DNA of 64,000 bases, taken from assembly GCA_963921195.1 (NCBI GenBank), contig OY992537.1, positions 70,362,040-70,426,039 on the forward strand. The letters run 5' to 3'. The notes under the pieces were generated by a model. The model did not search any database. It had not been told where the DNA came from and saw nothing but the letters and a program-made list of their open reading frames with translations. The translations under genes and the position numbers were made by a program. How positions within the stretch are numbered: the first letter of the stretch is position 1; every line of letters starts with the position of its first letter. Of the stretch, positions 10,980-22,394 are shown piece after piece. The stretch comes from Pegoplata infirma. Lineage: Eukaryota; Arthropoda; Insecta; Diptera; Anthomyiidae.

Positions 10980-11625
10980 CCCGACTAAAAAAAATATACA
11001 GGTCCATATATAATTTGAAATTGAGCCATATATAATTTAATACGGCCCAACACGTATTTGGATAAGATTAGATGATGAAATTGGTGGATCAAAATAGCTT
11101 AAAATTTGTTATATTAGATTAAATATGATCATTTTTGATCCGAATATTGGGTTTATCTTATTTGATATATTTTATATCATAAAATGAAATATGTAGAATT
11201 TTGTATAATTTTTTTTGTTTATCTCATAGTTTTCAAATTTATCCCATGTAGCCAGTTTTATCGGGAAACGCAAAAAAATTGCAAAAAAAAAAATTGTATC
11301 CGGGACTTAGAAAATTCTCCAAAACTTTTTGGGACTTGTAAAATTTTTCAAAATTTGGAAAAATTTTTCAAAATTTGGAAAAAAATTTTTTCTTTAAATA
11401 ATTTTTAATGAAATTCTTAACTCCAAAACGCAAATTTAATAAAGCTTTGTATATTGTATGTGGAGCAACACATGATTCGATATCCTTTTATATGGCACCA
11501 TATTAAATTTTGTGTGTAAAACTTGATACCAGATACATTCACATATAATTATGTAAAGTACTGTGTATGGCCATATATAAATATACTAAATAATATGTTA
11601 CTATATCTAAACTTTTTTAGTCGGG
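10980..11625. mobile_element. MITE nested in the hAT element, TIR CCCGACTAAAAAA
   Basis: CCCGACTAAAAAA at the left is matched by TTTTTTAGTCGGG at the right, with TTTT on both sides as a possible 4-bp duplication. The 646-bp interior is rich in CATATATAA motifs and has no meaningful frame. It is the third level of nesting here. Confidence 0.7.
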
Positions 11626-12332
11626 TTTTTAACTTTTAACTCTTTTATTTTTAAGTTTTGTATGCATTTTTTCGTTTATAAAAATTTCAACTTTCTTATT
11701 TTAAGATTTTTTATATGAATTGTTTATTTTTTTTGTTAATAAAAATATTTTTTAAAATTATTTTTTTATTCGTTATTCTCTTCGATTAATCGAATAAATT
11801 TTGATCTTTAATCGTTTGATCGAACGAGGAAAAACAATTATTTGAATTATTCGAACAAAGTTGAAAGTCGAATAATTGACAACTCTAGTAGGGGTCATTG
11901 GGGGACACATAAACCCATGCGGTAAATGTTTAAAAATACATTTATTATGCTTTTGGAGCTTAAGTAATACAATTTTATCATTATTTAGAAACATTTTTAA
12001 TATCCACGCCCACAAAATGGGGGCGGGCAAAAAAATATATTTTTTTATTTCCTGGGTCCAAGTGCAGGACCTTGAACTTTTTCTGACATCAAATTGTTTA
12101 ATTTTCTTAACAAAAATACAAAAAAACTTCTGAAAATATGGCGTTTTTCAGAGGTTAGTTAAGTTCTTGAAGGGGAACTTGCCCCTTCAATGGGGAACTT
12201 GAACCTGCCAAACTTGACGAGTCTATCTTTTTAATTTTGGACTGCATCGTGTCTTATACAGACGGATGAACGGACGGACATACGGACATTCTAGAAAAGT
12301 CTTAGAATCGATCATAAATCAATAATATATAT

Positions 12333-13446
12333 GGGGCATTCCATGTGAAATCGGACACTTTGAAAAACTTTTTTTTTAGATTTTCCCAATTTGTTTACAG
12401 TTTTTAGTACCCTTCGAAAACTCCTTCGTGGTAAATTTTCAGATTTTTTTGATGACCAGTTCAAAAGATATCGAATTTTTAAAAATTGGTAGTTTGTTCC
12501 TCTACTCAAACTTCTTTTAATCATAACTTCTTCAATAATGGTCCAAATTTCAAATTTTTTTTTTCAAAATCTCCACTCCCTAAGTAGGCCCCCATACAAA
12601 TAACAGTTGGAGCAAATTTTATAAAAATGTAATTTTGTATGGCAGCCTACTTAGGGAGTGGAGATAGGGCGTAGGTATGTTTTGAAAAAATGTTGTAGGG
12701 TAAAAATAAATGGGGGTCGGTCTTACTAATGACCCCTCTCGGACACACCATTGGACCGGTAGAAGCTGATTAAATAAAACAAATTTACAAAAAATAAAAA
12801 AAATTGTATGGGGACCGCCTTAACAGTTACAGATAGAGGGTAGGTGTGTTCAGAGAAAATTTTTGGACTAAAAAAATATTGTGGGTCCGTCATACATTTT
12901 GTTGCTCTAAGGGCACTATTAGGGCAGTTAGAGCGGTTGGAACAAATTTTAAAAAATTTCGTTTTGTGTGGGAGCCCCCTTAAAAATTGGAGATAGGGTA
13001 TTAGTTTGTTCCAAAGAAATGTTAAGACGTAAAAATTAATGGGGATCGGTCTTATAAAGGATCCTTCTATGACGCACCATTGGAGTAGTAAAAATGATTT
13101 TAAGATTGGAAAATTACAATAAATTTTTTTCAAAAAATTTTAAAAAATAGTAATAACCGTTATCCCACGATCTTCCTGGGCAAAAAATTTGTAGAATTGA
13201 TAGAAGTTTTACACAAAAAAATTACAGAAAAATCGAAGAGTACAAACAGTTTCAAAAATGAGATTTAAATTTTAAAACTTAAAAATCGCATACTAGAGCG
13301 CTTTTAAGAATTTTTTGAACGGGTCATCAAAAAAATCTGAAAATTTACCACGAAGGAGTTTTCGAAGGGTACTAAAAACTGTAAACAAATTGGGAAAATC
13401 TAAAAAAAAAGTTTTTCAAAGTGTCCGATTTCACATGGAATGCCCC
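12333..13446. mobile_element. TIR element, about 125-bp arms, starts GGGGCATTCCATG
   Basis: The first 125 bases, starting GGGGCATTCCATGTGAAATC, are repeated in reverse at 13320-13446. The flanks ...ATATATAT and ATATACTT rejoin to the uninterrupted sequence seen in other DINE-like copies, so this insertion is clear. Inside are three diverged units of about 180-200 bp (near 12590, 12800 and 12960), each with 'GTATGGGG/GGGAGCC', 'GGAGATAGGG', 'GGGGGTCGGTCTTA' and 'CACCATTGGA'. No transposase is present. The superfamily is unknown. Confidence 0.75.
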
Positions 13447-13790
13447 ATATACTTTATGGGGACCCCGACTGATATTTCGATGCGTTACAAACGGAATGAC
13501 AAAGTGAGTATACCCCATACTGTAGTTGGAGGGTATAAAAATAAACCAATTCCGGAATACGGAATTTAGTTTGAGGAAACAGAAATTTCTTTCTTTTAAA
13601 AAAAAAAAAAAAAAAAATTTGGTTGGTACAACCAAAAAAATTTATCGATACCACTCTTTCATTCAATTGGGAACAAATTTGGTTGCGGCAATTGCTGTGT
13701 TTTTCAATAAGTGAATTTATTTTCTGATTAATCTTATTTTGTTACAAAAATTATTTTAACTTTGGAATATTTTTTCCATAATCATAATTA

Positions 13791-15183
13791 TCTATCTATA
13801 TATATAAAAATGGATGTGTGTATGTATGTGGGTATGTATGTATGTATGTTCCGTATGGACTCGAAAACGGCTCGGCCGATCTTGATGAAATTTTCAGGGA
13901 ATATTCAGAATAGCCTAGGGAGTAACACTGTGCGGTCAGATTTTTGATTTTTTGTGTGTGGGCGGAGGGACATGGCAAAATCGAATTTTTTCATTGCACC
14001 ACTAATGAGAAATATATATAAAAAACGGATGGACCGATTTTGATGAAATTTATACCAAAGATAGTTCTAACCGAGTACTAACTATATGCCAAATAAAAGC
14101 TTGATCGGACAAATAGGCGTAAAATGCCATGCTTTTTTGCCTGTGGGCGAAGGGGTGGACAAAATCGAATTTTTACATTGCACCACTAATGACATCTATA
14201 TATAAAAAACGGATTGACCGATTTTGATGAAATTAAAACCAACGATAGTACCAACCGTGAAATAAGCGTAAAATGCCGTGCCCCTTTGCATTGAATAGAA
14301 TGTTATTTCAGCATGCTCCGCAATAATGCAAAAACTATTAATCCGATTTTATTTTAATTTTCAGCACTGATAGTGTTAACCGAGTGTGGAACTATAGGCC
14401 ATGTTATACTACGATTGAAAAAATGGACGTAAAATGACACGCCATTATACTATACTGGACGTTGTCTGCCTGTTTCGCAATCACGCAAAAACAGCTGAAC
14501 CGATTCTCTTGGCATTTTTACTACAAACAGTGCTAACCAAGTGCATATATAGGCCATATAAGATCGTTATTGGAAAAAGGATATTGGATCAAAATTGCAA
14601 CGCCCTTTGTACTATACTGACCACGATTGAACAAAGAAGCGTAAATTGCCACGACCCTTTGTTTTATACTAAACGTTATATCTGCCAGTTTTGAAATCAC
14701 GCAAAAACGGATAAGCCGAGTCTGTCACTACTGTTAGAACTAACCGAGCGGGAACTGTAGATCATATATATTTTCGGCAAAAGGGTAAAAAATGTCACTC
14801 AAGTTTTTCATAAATAAAAAGTTAGTTCCTCCTCTTTCGCAATCACACAAAAACTGATGTCAATGAAATTTGCAGCACAAATAGTACTAATGGAGGATTC
14901 AGCATGGAACTTTAGACTATCACGATTCGATAAAAATGCGTTAAATGACACGCCCTTTTGTACTATACCTAACGTTATGTCTGTCTGTTTCGAAATCATT
15001 CAAAAACGGCTGAACCAATTTTGTTGAGATTTCTCAATAGATAGTGCTAACCGAGGGTGGAACCAAAGGTTACTAGCTGGACCCGGACCCGTGCTTTAAT
15101 TTTTTCCGACACTATATTTAAATTAAGATGCAATATAAAACAATTTTTTTCTTAGGGCCAGCAACGCGGACGGGTATAGCTAG
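13791..15183 (+). mobile_element. Helitron-like nonautonomous element
   Basis: It begins TCTATCTATATATATAAAAA and ends ...GGGTATAGCTAG, inserted between A (13790) and T (15184). This fits the TC...CTRR rule and A/T target of Helitrons (established knowledge). A GT-rich microsatellite (ATGT)n follows the start. The body has about eight diverged units of 130-170 bp of the type 'ACGGATGGACCGATTTTGATGAAAT..GTAAAATGCCATGCC'. Near the end, 15072-15095 and 15160-15184 are inverted copies around ACTAGCT. No Rep/helicase frame is present. Confidence 0.6.
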
Positions 15184-15187
15184 TTAT

Positions 15188-16598
15188 AATATAAAAATAT
15201 TTGTTGATAATTTTTCACTAGCTGCTTTCCTCTTGAACATCTTTATCACTTTTTAAATGGTTAAGAATGATTTTTGGAAAAAATGCTCCGCCTTCATGGT
15301 GCTTAAATCAACTATTAAAAGATTGCTTCAATCAGTGCTGGAAACATACATAATTTCAGTGCAAATTAGTACTCCAAACTGTGATATTGCCCGTAAAAAC
15401 CAAGCCTGAAAGTTTTAGGTTTAGAAGCGCTCTCTGATTTCTAAAATTCCATTTCCAGTTCAGCAAAAATTTCTGCTGACACATTAAAACAATTTTTAAT
15501 TACTTATTTTTTAACTCAAGTTAACAACACCATCTACAGATACAATTCGTAAAACTATTCAAATTTTAATTTAATTTTAAAGATTTCAATTGTAAGATAA
15601 ACTGTATCATTCGTACAAGATCAATTGATATTTGAAAAATATAGTTAATAATATTGGTAACTTAAAAAAAATAAAGTTATTTAAATTTTTGCATTAGTAC
15701 ATTTTAAAGAACTCACTGTATAAAATTTAAGTATGTTTCTTAAGTCTTTTGTTTATCCCCGATATTTTTTTTTTCTCTAAGAATTTAAACACTTGCTTAT
15801 TTGAACTGTAACTTCTTTTTTATACAGAATTCTTTTATTTTTTTGTTATATGTCTACAATTGTACATGTTTTTGTACTTGTTTTTGAACATTTGTTAAAG
15901 TAAGAATACAAAAAAAATAAAACACAATCTTACAAACACAACTTCTTCAGGTTTTACAAAACAAATATTCGTGATTTCTGATAAGCATCGTTTGTAAGTG
16001 CCAACTGTGTTCAAAATTTAAGCAAACAAAAAAAATATACCAAAAAAATGCGGAAAGCTAATCAAAAACGCGTTACAAATAAAACTCCCAAACTAAGAAC
16101 GAAAAAAACGAAAAAAAAATGTTAACTGAAAACCAATAGCTAACAAAATATTCCAATGAAAGCCTCCGAAGAAACCAACGACAAAAAAAAAACAAAAGCT
16201 AACAAGAACAATACTCCTACCAAACAAAAAAAAAATAATGTACAAATAAAACACCTTAAACAAATTTAACCAAACCAACAAATGAACAAACAACTCCAAA
16301 AAATAAACGCCAATTTTACCAAAGCCAAGTTCAATATTGTTACGCCAGTTAAGGTGTTTTTGCCGTTTTTAACCGCAGAAAAACAAAATAAAACTAAAAA
16401 AAACAAATGCGTTTTATATTGCATTTGTAACTCCCCATTCAAATGTTATTGACTATCAATTGTCAGCTACTTGAAACGAACAAAATAAAAAAACACAAAA
16501 TTCACAACTATTTCTTTTGGTATGTTTTTCATTTAGTTTTAAAAATTTCCGTTAATCCTTACAACAGCGTCAAATGTTTGAAAAGATACAAAACCCGG
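15188..16598 (+). repeat. Duplicated block C (partner of block D, 46953-48900)
   Basis: From AAAATATTTGTTGATAA onward, sequence and order match 46953-48900. The stretch 15780-16540 is nearly identical, including TTCTGATAAGCATCGTTTGT and CGGAAAGCTAATCAAAAACG. The only large difference is a 551-bp hAT MITE in D. Similarity stops just before the C run at 16640. No open frame is maintained; function is unknown. Confidence 0.85.
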
Positions 16599-16639
16599 TG
16601 AACCTCAGCGGTGTTTCGCGTAAATTAGGGGAAATTTCC

Positions 16640-16775
16640 CCCCCCCCCCAGACCAAATTTCGAAAAGAAAAAAAAAGGAAAAAAAGAAAAAAAGAAGAAA
16701 AAAGAAAAAAAGAAGAAAAAAAAGAAAAAAAAAAAGAAAAGAAAAAGAAGAAAAAAAGAACAAAGGAAATTTTCT
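16640..16775. repeat. Poly-C run followed by polypurine (GAAA)n tract
   Basis: A C run at about 16641-16649 is followed from about 16662 to 16770 by an almost pure G/A strand of AAAG and AAGAAG repeats. The lysine-rich open frame across it is a product of the repeat. A mirror-like polypurine tract of this kind can adopt triplex structure (general knowledge). Confidence 0.8.
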
Positions 16776-17954
16776 AAAACAATCTCAAAGTACAAAAATT
16801 TTTCATATAAAAAATTTGAAAATTTTAGAAGGGAAAATTTTTTAATTTTTTAAGGAAAATGTAAATTAAACTGAAAATTTTCTGTGAAAAATAACTGTCA
16901 ATCTTATTATTAATTTTGGCATAAACATATTACTTAGAATATGCTTTTTTATAGAAAAATGTTACAGGATCTTAATTTGTTTTATATAAAAAATGTTTGT
17001 CTTCTACATAGCAATTGGAAAAATATCTTAAATCTTAAAAATGTTGATAGTCGAACTTATATATCGTTAAACTATATTCAATTTGAGCTATCTAAAAAAA
17101 CATTACTTTTCAGGAGAGCAAAAAAACCGTCGCATTCGCGTATTTTTAAACTTTTTGTCGGCCGATCTTTTACAATATTAATTAATAATTACTCTTAAAT
17201 TTTACACGTGCTTTGTTTGTAAAAATTCGTATTATTCGCTGAGTTACAGCAGATAGCTCAACCTTTTTTATTTGAAATTAATCAACCTAAGCAGATAGCT
17301 CATTAAATATAGACTTTAAAGCTTTATAACTTTTTAACGGATTATGATAAAAATGTGAATTTGGTACCATATTTCTCAGTTTTTAAAGCCCTTCCGTTAC
17401 AGGTGTTAAAAAAATACTTTTTAATTTTTTTTTTAAATCATCGATTTTTTCGCGCTTTATCGCCATTATTTGGAACCTTCATGAAGCTTGCGAAAAATGT
17501 CATAACACTTGTGTTTGCTGTACAATCGAATGGAAAAATAAAATATGCAAAAAGTTCAACCGATTTTGCTCCGCATCGAAATATGGTTCAAAAACCGCGT
17601 TTTTAACCGCGGAAAGGAGTTGAAACTTTAAAAAAAAAACTGCCATTATTTTTATTGATGGAAACACCGTATAAAAAGTGATAATATAAAAAAATTTAAA
17701 TTTAAAAGTTTACCCTAGTAAACTAAACTGTAGATAGCTAAAATTTTTATTTATAAAAAAACATGGTTTCACATAGCTCATGCTATTTTTGGAATAAAAT
17801 AGTCTTAAAATATTTTTTTTGTTCTGAAATTAATACCATAGATGACACTTATGCCAGCGAACATTTTGTCATCAAAAACTCATTTTCGTCAACCGAGCAG
17901 ATAGCTCAAATTGAATATAGCTCCACGATATGTACAACTATTTTATTTTTTTCT
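16776..17954. other. AT-rich noncoding stretch with repeated AGATAGCTCA
   Basis: No gene is visible; the open frames are short and unremarkable. GCAGATAGCTCA occurs three times (about 17249, 17291 and 17897), with weaker forms near 17730 and 17772. Confidence 0.4.
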
Positions 17955-18930
17955 AAAGAAAAAATTCTCAGAATCTGAGACTTTTTCTATAGGAAACAGG
18001 TCTCAGAATCTATGACCTTTCTATAGGGAAAAGGTCTTAAAGTCTGAGACGTTTTCTCCGTTTCAGAATTTCCGACTTTTTATATATGAAAAATGTCTTA
18101 GAATCGGAAAAGATTTCAGAATCAGAAAAAGGTCTCAGAATCTGTCACTTCTTCTTTAGAGAAAAAGTGCCACAATTTTAAACTTTTTCTATGTTAGAAA
18201 AAGCTCTCAGAATCTGAGATTTTTTCTTTAGGAAAAAGGTCTGAGAATCTGAGCATTTTGCTTTAGGAATAAGTATCTCAGAATTTGAAACTTTTTCTTT
18301 AGGAAAAATGTCTTAAAATCTGTGACTTTTTCTATTGGAAAAATGTCGAAGAATCTAACTCTTTTTCTATAAAAAAAAGGTCTCAGAATCTAAAATTTTT
18401 TCAGTACGAAACAAATCTAATAATCAGAGACCTCTCTATCGGAAAAATGTCTCAATAATGCTTTAAGATGTGAGACTTTTTCTAAAATGTCTCAGAATCT
18501 GAAACTTTTTCTGTGGAAAAAATATCTTAGAATCTGAAATTTTTCTATACGAAAAAAGTCACAGATTCTTAGACATTTTCGTAAAGAAGTCTTATATTCT
18601 GAGACATTTTCCCTATAAAAAAATCACGAAAAATTTCTCAAAATCTGACATTTTCTATTTAGAAAGAATTTCTTCTATTAAAAAATTCTCAGATTTAGGT
18701 TCTTCTTACTTATGTATACGAAAAATATACAATTTTCTTTTAAATTTCTTTTAAAAATTTGAAAATTTTTCTGTACGAAAAATGTCTCAGAATCTGAGAC
18801 TATTATAAAGTCTTATATTCTGAGACATTTTCCTTATAAAAAATATTTTTTTCACGAAAAATGTCTCAACATCTGATGTTTTCTGTGTAGGGAAAATTTC
18901 TTCTATTAAAAAATGCTCTTCTTATGTATA
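17955..18930 (+). repeat. Degenerate array of the 35-bp satellite
   Basis: Units of the type TCTCAGAATCTGAGACTTTT followed by TTCTATAGGAAAAAG repeat about every 30-37 bp with many substitutions and length changes. Spacing decays rightward. Orientation matches the arrays at 25.4 and 56.8 kb. It is an old relative of those arrays and does not abut a DINE-like end. Confidence 0.8.
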
Positions 18931-19147
18931 CGAAAAATATACAATTTTCTTTTTAAACAAATTAAAAAAAATTGATCTAAACGAAATATGATCATTAAAA
19001 ACAAACCTCCTTCGGCAAAACCTAATAAATTTGATGATTTTATAGCTTTCCCATCATTTCTTTTTTTTTTTTTTTAATAAAACGTATCCCTTTTTTTGCT
19101 CGTCAACAAAGGTGAATTTATAATTTTTTATCGAAGTAAAAAAAAAT

Positions 19148-19190
19148 TTCCCCCCCCCCCCCCCAAACCCAAAAGCTGTACCCGCCACTG
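19148..19190 (-). other. Transposon terminus with poly-C run
   Basis: A run of C (19150-19164) precedes CCAAAAGCTGTACCCGCCACTG. Read on the minus strand this begins CAGTGGCGGGTACAGC, and 45241 begins with the near-identical CAGTGACGGGTACAGC, also followed by a G run. CAGTG starts are typical of hAT-type ends (established knowledge). I did not find the partner end. Confidence 0.45.
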
Positions 19191-19745
19191 GTGGAAGGCA
19201 AGATGCAGTCTGAACCAATCGAGCTTTAAATTTAATAAACGAGTTTTTTACTTTGTGCATAAAAGTTTTTTTTTACATTTTGGAGTAGAGATGGGCACAT
19301 GAGCAGATTAGAGCGTAATTCACGTAATTAACGCGAGATCACGAGTGAGTGTGAATGAATTCAATTTTACTCACGTGATTATCTGAAAATCTTTATGCAA
19401 AAAAAGATTTTCAGATAATTGTTGGAAAACAGATTTCGGACCTTCATTATAGTATTTCTCATTAAACTTGTTAAATATATCAAATATTATGTCTGGTTTG
19501 ATGTTTGATTGACCAACAATGATTCTCTAAAATCTGCTGAAGATTCCTTAGCGGGAAGGAAACTGATCAGTACAGATATACTATGAGATGAGTAACTTTT
19601 TTAAAGCAATAAATTAAAAATACACTATATTGACAATATCATAAATAGAAATATTTTTGGGCCTCGAACTAGAATAAAATTCTAATCGAATATATATTAA
19701 AAAAACTTTGATGAGAAAAATGTATTAATGAAAAAAAATTTCATA

Positions 19746-20573
19746 AAAAACAAGTAAGAAAATTATAGTCGGTCAAGACCGACCATATAATACCCTACAC
19801 CAGAGTTTCCCGGACCATGGGTCCCAAGTTCAAACATGGACTGATTAGATCTATATTTTGTCAAATCTTTAATAAGTGTAAAAAGCAATCACTAATCAAA
19901 TTTGAGTGGAATAGGCTTCTTTTTGTTGACAACAAATCGCTTCAACTGAATATCGGGCGAAATTTCCACATGGGACCTAAGTCCAAAATGGTCCGATGAT
20001 AATTAGATTTGATAAGGTTATTAAAGTACGCGTTTAACATACACAAACAGAATTTTAATTAAATATTTTCTATTTTCATGAAAATTGAGAGATTTATGTG
20101 AAAATCGGGAAGGTGGTTTGTATGGGGGCTACTAGAAGAACTGGTTCGATTTCTTTAAAATTCGAAATGGTGATTTGTGTGTATAAAACATTAATTCCTG
20201 CCAAATTTTGAAAAGATACCTATTAAAATGCGACTATTAGAGTCATTTGAGCCAAAACTAAAGAGGACCTTTGTATGGGGGCTAGGTCTAAATATGGACC
20301 GATTTTTTCCAATTCGTCCTTGGGCCAAAAGAGGCTTAAGTTTTAAATTTCAAGTCAATTGATCGAGAATTGCGACCTGTATCGTGTTTACACCGTTTAC
20401 ATGGACAGACAGACGGACGGACAGACGGACGGACATCGCTAAATCGACTCAAAAAGTGATTCTAAGTCGATCGGTATACTTAAAACTGGGTCTAGGGCCA
20501 ATATTTCGGGTAGTTACAAACATCAGCACAAACTCATTATACCCTGTACCACAGTGTGGTGTAGGGTATAAAA
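19746..20573 (+). mobile_element. DINE-like repeat, family 2, most complete copy
   Basis: It starts with AAGTAAGAAAATTATAGTCG and GTCAAGACCGACCATATAAT. It continues with 'CCATGGGTCCCAAGTTC' and a block of GACAGACGGACGGAC repeats with ACATCGCTAAATCGACTC. It ends with TTTCGGGTAGTTACAAACAT, CATTATACCCTGTACCACAG and GGGTATAAAA. This gives an 830-bp model for the family; the other copies at 9.4, 31.6 and 32.8 kb are parts of it. It has no coding frame. Confidence 0.7.
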
Positions 20574-20574
20574 A

Positions 20575-20815
20575 TATGAAAAAAAAATTTGATAAAACAA
20601 AAAAAAAATTGTGGAAAAAAAAGATATTTATAAAAGTAAAAATTTATGAAAAATAAAAAATTGAATGAAAAAAATTTATAAAAAAAAAATTATGAAAAAA
20701 AAAATTTGATAAAAAAAAAATTTTTGATGAAAAAAAAAAAAAAAAATAAAATTGTTAAAAAAAAAATTAAATTGATGAAAAAAAAATAGAAAAAAAATTA
20801 ATTCATGAAAGTTTA
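20575..20815. repeat. Low-complexity GATGAAAAAAAAT tract
   Basis: A run of short units of the type 'TTTATGAAAAAAAAA' and 'TTGATAAAAAAA' makes up the whole stretch. TTGATAAAACAAAAAAAAAA and TTGTGGAAAAAA also occur in the tract at 37030-37440, so both come from one repeat family. Confidence 0.7.
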
Positions 20816-22394
20816 ATTGAAACTTAACCAAAATCAATCGAACTTCGAAAAATATCATTTTGAATTCGTACACAGTTGCTTGATATTAAATATACTTCGA
20901 ATTCGAAAAAAAAAAATTCAAAATAAATGCATATTTAAAATTCAAAAAAAAAAAATTAATTCAAATTTGAAATTTTTTTAGAAAATTGTACTGATATGAT
21001 CTATAAAGTATTTTTTTTAAAATTCTTTAAAAAAATAATTAAAATTAGAAAAAATCAGTTTCAATACAAAAGTTTTCCTTAAAAAAATTTTACAGATACA
21101 AATGAAATTGTACAAATTATATTTGATAATTTTCGAAATTCCAATGATCCATAACGAATTTTAATTGATTTTTTCGAATTTCTATTAAATCTTAATCGAA
21201 ACAGATCAATAAAACTACTTCAAAATCAATTGAAATTATAACTGAGAAATCTAAACTCCCCTGCAAAAAAAGTCATTATCACTTCCTAGTGGAGTGCTTT
21301 AAAACTATAACAAATGTAATGAAATACAACAAAAAACACAGGACAAAAACACACAAAGATTTTTTTCTACTCCAGAATACATAGATACTCAGCTCTTAAC
21401 TCATTACCTATCGCGACACCTCCATACAAATGTTAGTAGATATTCAGTGGATAAGAACTACTTCAGGGAAGTAGTTGGAAGTTGTTTGAAAGCTCGGAGT
21501 ACTTCTTATCTACTGAAATTCGAAAAGGACCAATTGAAATTCAAAAAGAAAAAAATATTGGAATTGGTGAAAGATCAATTGAAACTTGCAATCGATTGAA
21601 AGAAACTCAATTAAAATTATTGAGTTTCTATCTAAGCGTAATTCACGTGATTCATTCATGATCAAGCTGTGACTAAAGCTCAATTTACTCACATGATTGT
21701 GGGGGAAAAAAATGCGTGTGTGTGTGTGCGTCAGTAAGATTTTTGCATGAGTGAATGTGCGTGAGTCGACTTTTTGGGTGAGTTTTAAAAATTTTGTTTC
21801 ATTTTGAAAATTTTAATTTTTAATATTTTTTGTATAATAATAAAGTTTCGCGAGTGTGGGTTAACGTGAGTGAAGCTTGTGTAAATGAACGGGTGTGTGA
21901 GTTTTCTTAAATTTACTCACGTGATTATGAGTGAATTGGATAAGAAAAATATGCGTGAGTGTGCGTGAGTGAGTTAAAGTCAAAAGCCACTCACGCACCA
22001 CCTCTAAAAAAAATTCGTGAAAGATAATTTGAAATTCAATGAAAATTTCAAACTTTGAAAAACGACAATTTAAACTTTTGCAAATTGGATTACAAATTTT
22101 AAAAAATTTTTGTGATATTCAATTTGTTCTCTTTCGAAATTCAATTTTCAAATTTTTAATGAACTTTCAAGTTTTACACGAAATCTTGAAAAATATCAAA
22201 TGGAGCCAACGAACTAAAATTAAACTTTTTCGATATGCATTTCTTTAAGTGATTTCAATTATAAAATTTTAGTTATATTAATTTATTTTAATTTATTTTA
22301 ATTATAATAATTTAAAAATTTTCCACCGAAACTAATTTCTAATTCAAAATACAATAAAACAATTTCTAGACACATTTTGCATGAAGTTTTTACA
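20816..22394. repeat. Degenerate repeats rich in TCAATTGA and TTCGAA
   Basis: Phrases such as 'AATTCAATTGAA', 'TTTTCGAATTTC' and 'AATTTCAATTGA' recur irregularly, as they do at 54400-55117, which occupies the matching position left of block B. I see no coding sequence. The segment 21265-21505 is less repetitive and unclassified. Confidence 0.5.

Larger units (their letters stand above)
10174..11887. mobile_element. hAT-superfamily transposon, decayed
   Basis: Perfect 8-bp duplications GTAGGGGT flank it at 10166-10173 and 11888-11895. The ends are TACAGTTGTCAG and, reversed, TAGAGTTGTCAA, fitting the hAT terminal pattern YARNG. Subterminal TTCGAATAATT and ATCGATTAATCGA motifs recur at both ends. 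The interior has a decayed transposase-like frame and a nested MITE. Related fragments occur at 31170-31626 and 53085-54243. The 8-bp duplication and ends make the superfamily call strong. Confidence 0.8.
10130..13545 (+). mobile_element. DINE-like repeat, family 1, split by two insertions
   Basis: The element's own sequence is 10130-10173, 11896-12332 and 13447-13545. It begins with a G run and GGGGGACACATAAA, then AATATCCACGCCCACAAAA and GGGGGCGGGC. It continues with ACGGACGGACATACGGACAT and ends with ATTTCGATGCGTTACAAACG...GTATACCCCATACTGTAGTT and a GGGTATAAAA end. The parts join in register with copies at 23.3-25.4 and 56.2-56.8 kb. An hAT element and a TIR element lie in the two breaks. 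Confidence 0.7.
19288..22012. mobile_element. 'AGAGATGGGC' element with CACGTG motifs, interrupted
   Basis: The left end AGAGATGGGCACATGAG and the right end CTCACGCACCACCTCT are inverted. Next to the ends lie TTACTCACGTGATTAT-like sequence and many GTGAGTG/GTGCGTGAG repeats (19318-19385 and 21650-21990). Related sequence occurs at 36540-36655, 39186-39300 and 52760-54397. The middle holds a family-2 DINE-like copy and low-complexity DNA, so the element is much enlarged by insertions. Confidence 0.5.

Noticed and set aside
16574..16777. Lysine-rich open frame
   Set aside because: It is produced by the polypurine repeat.
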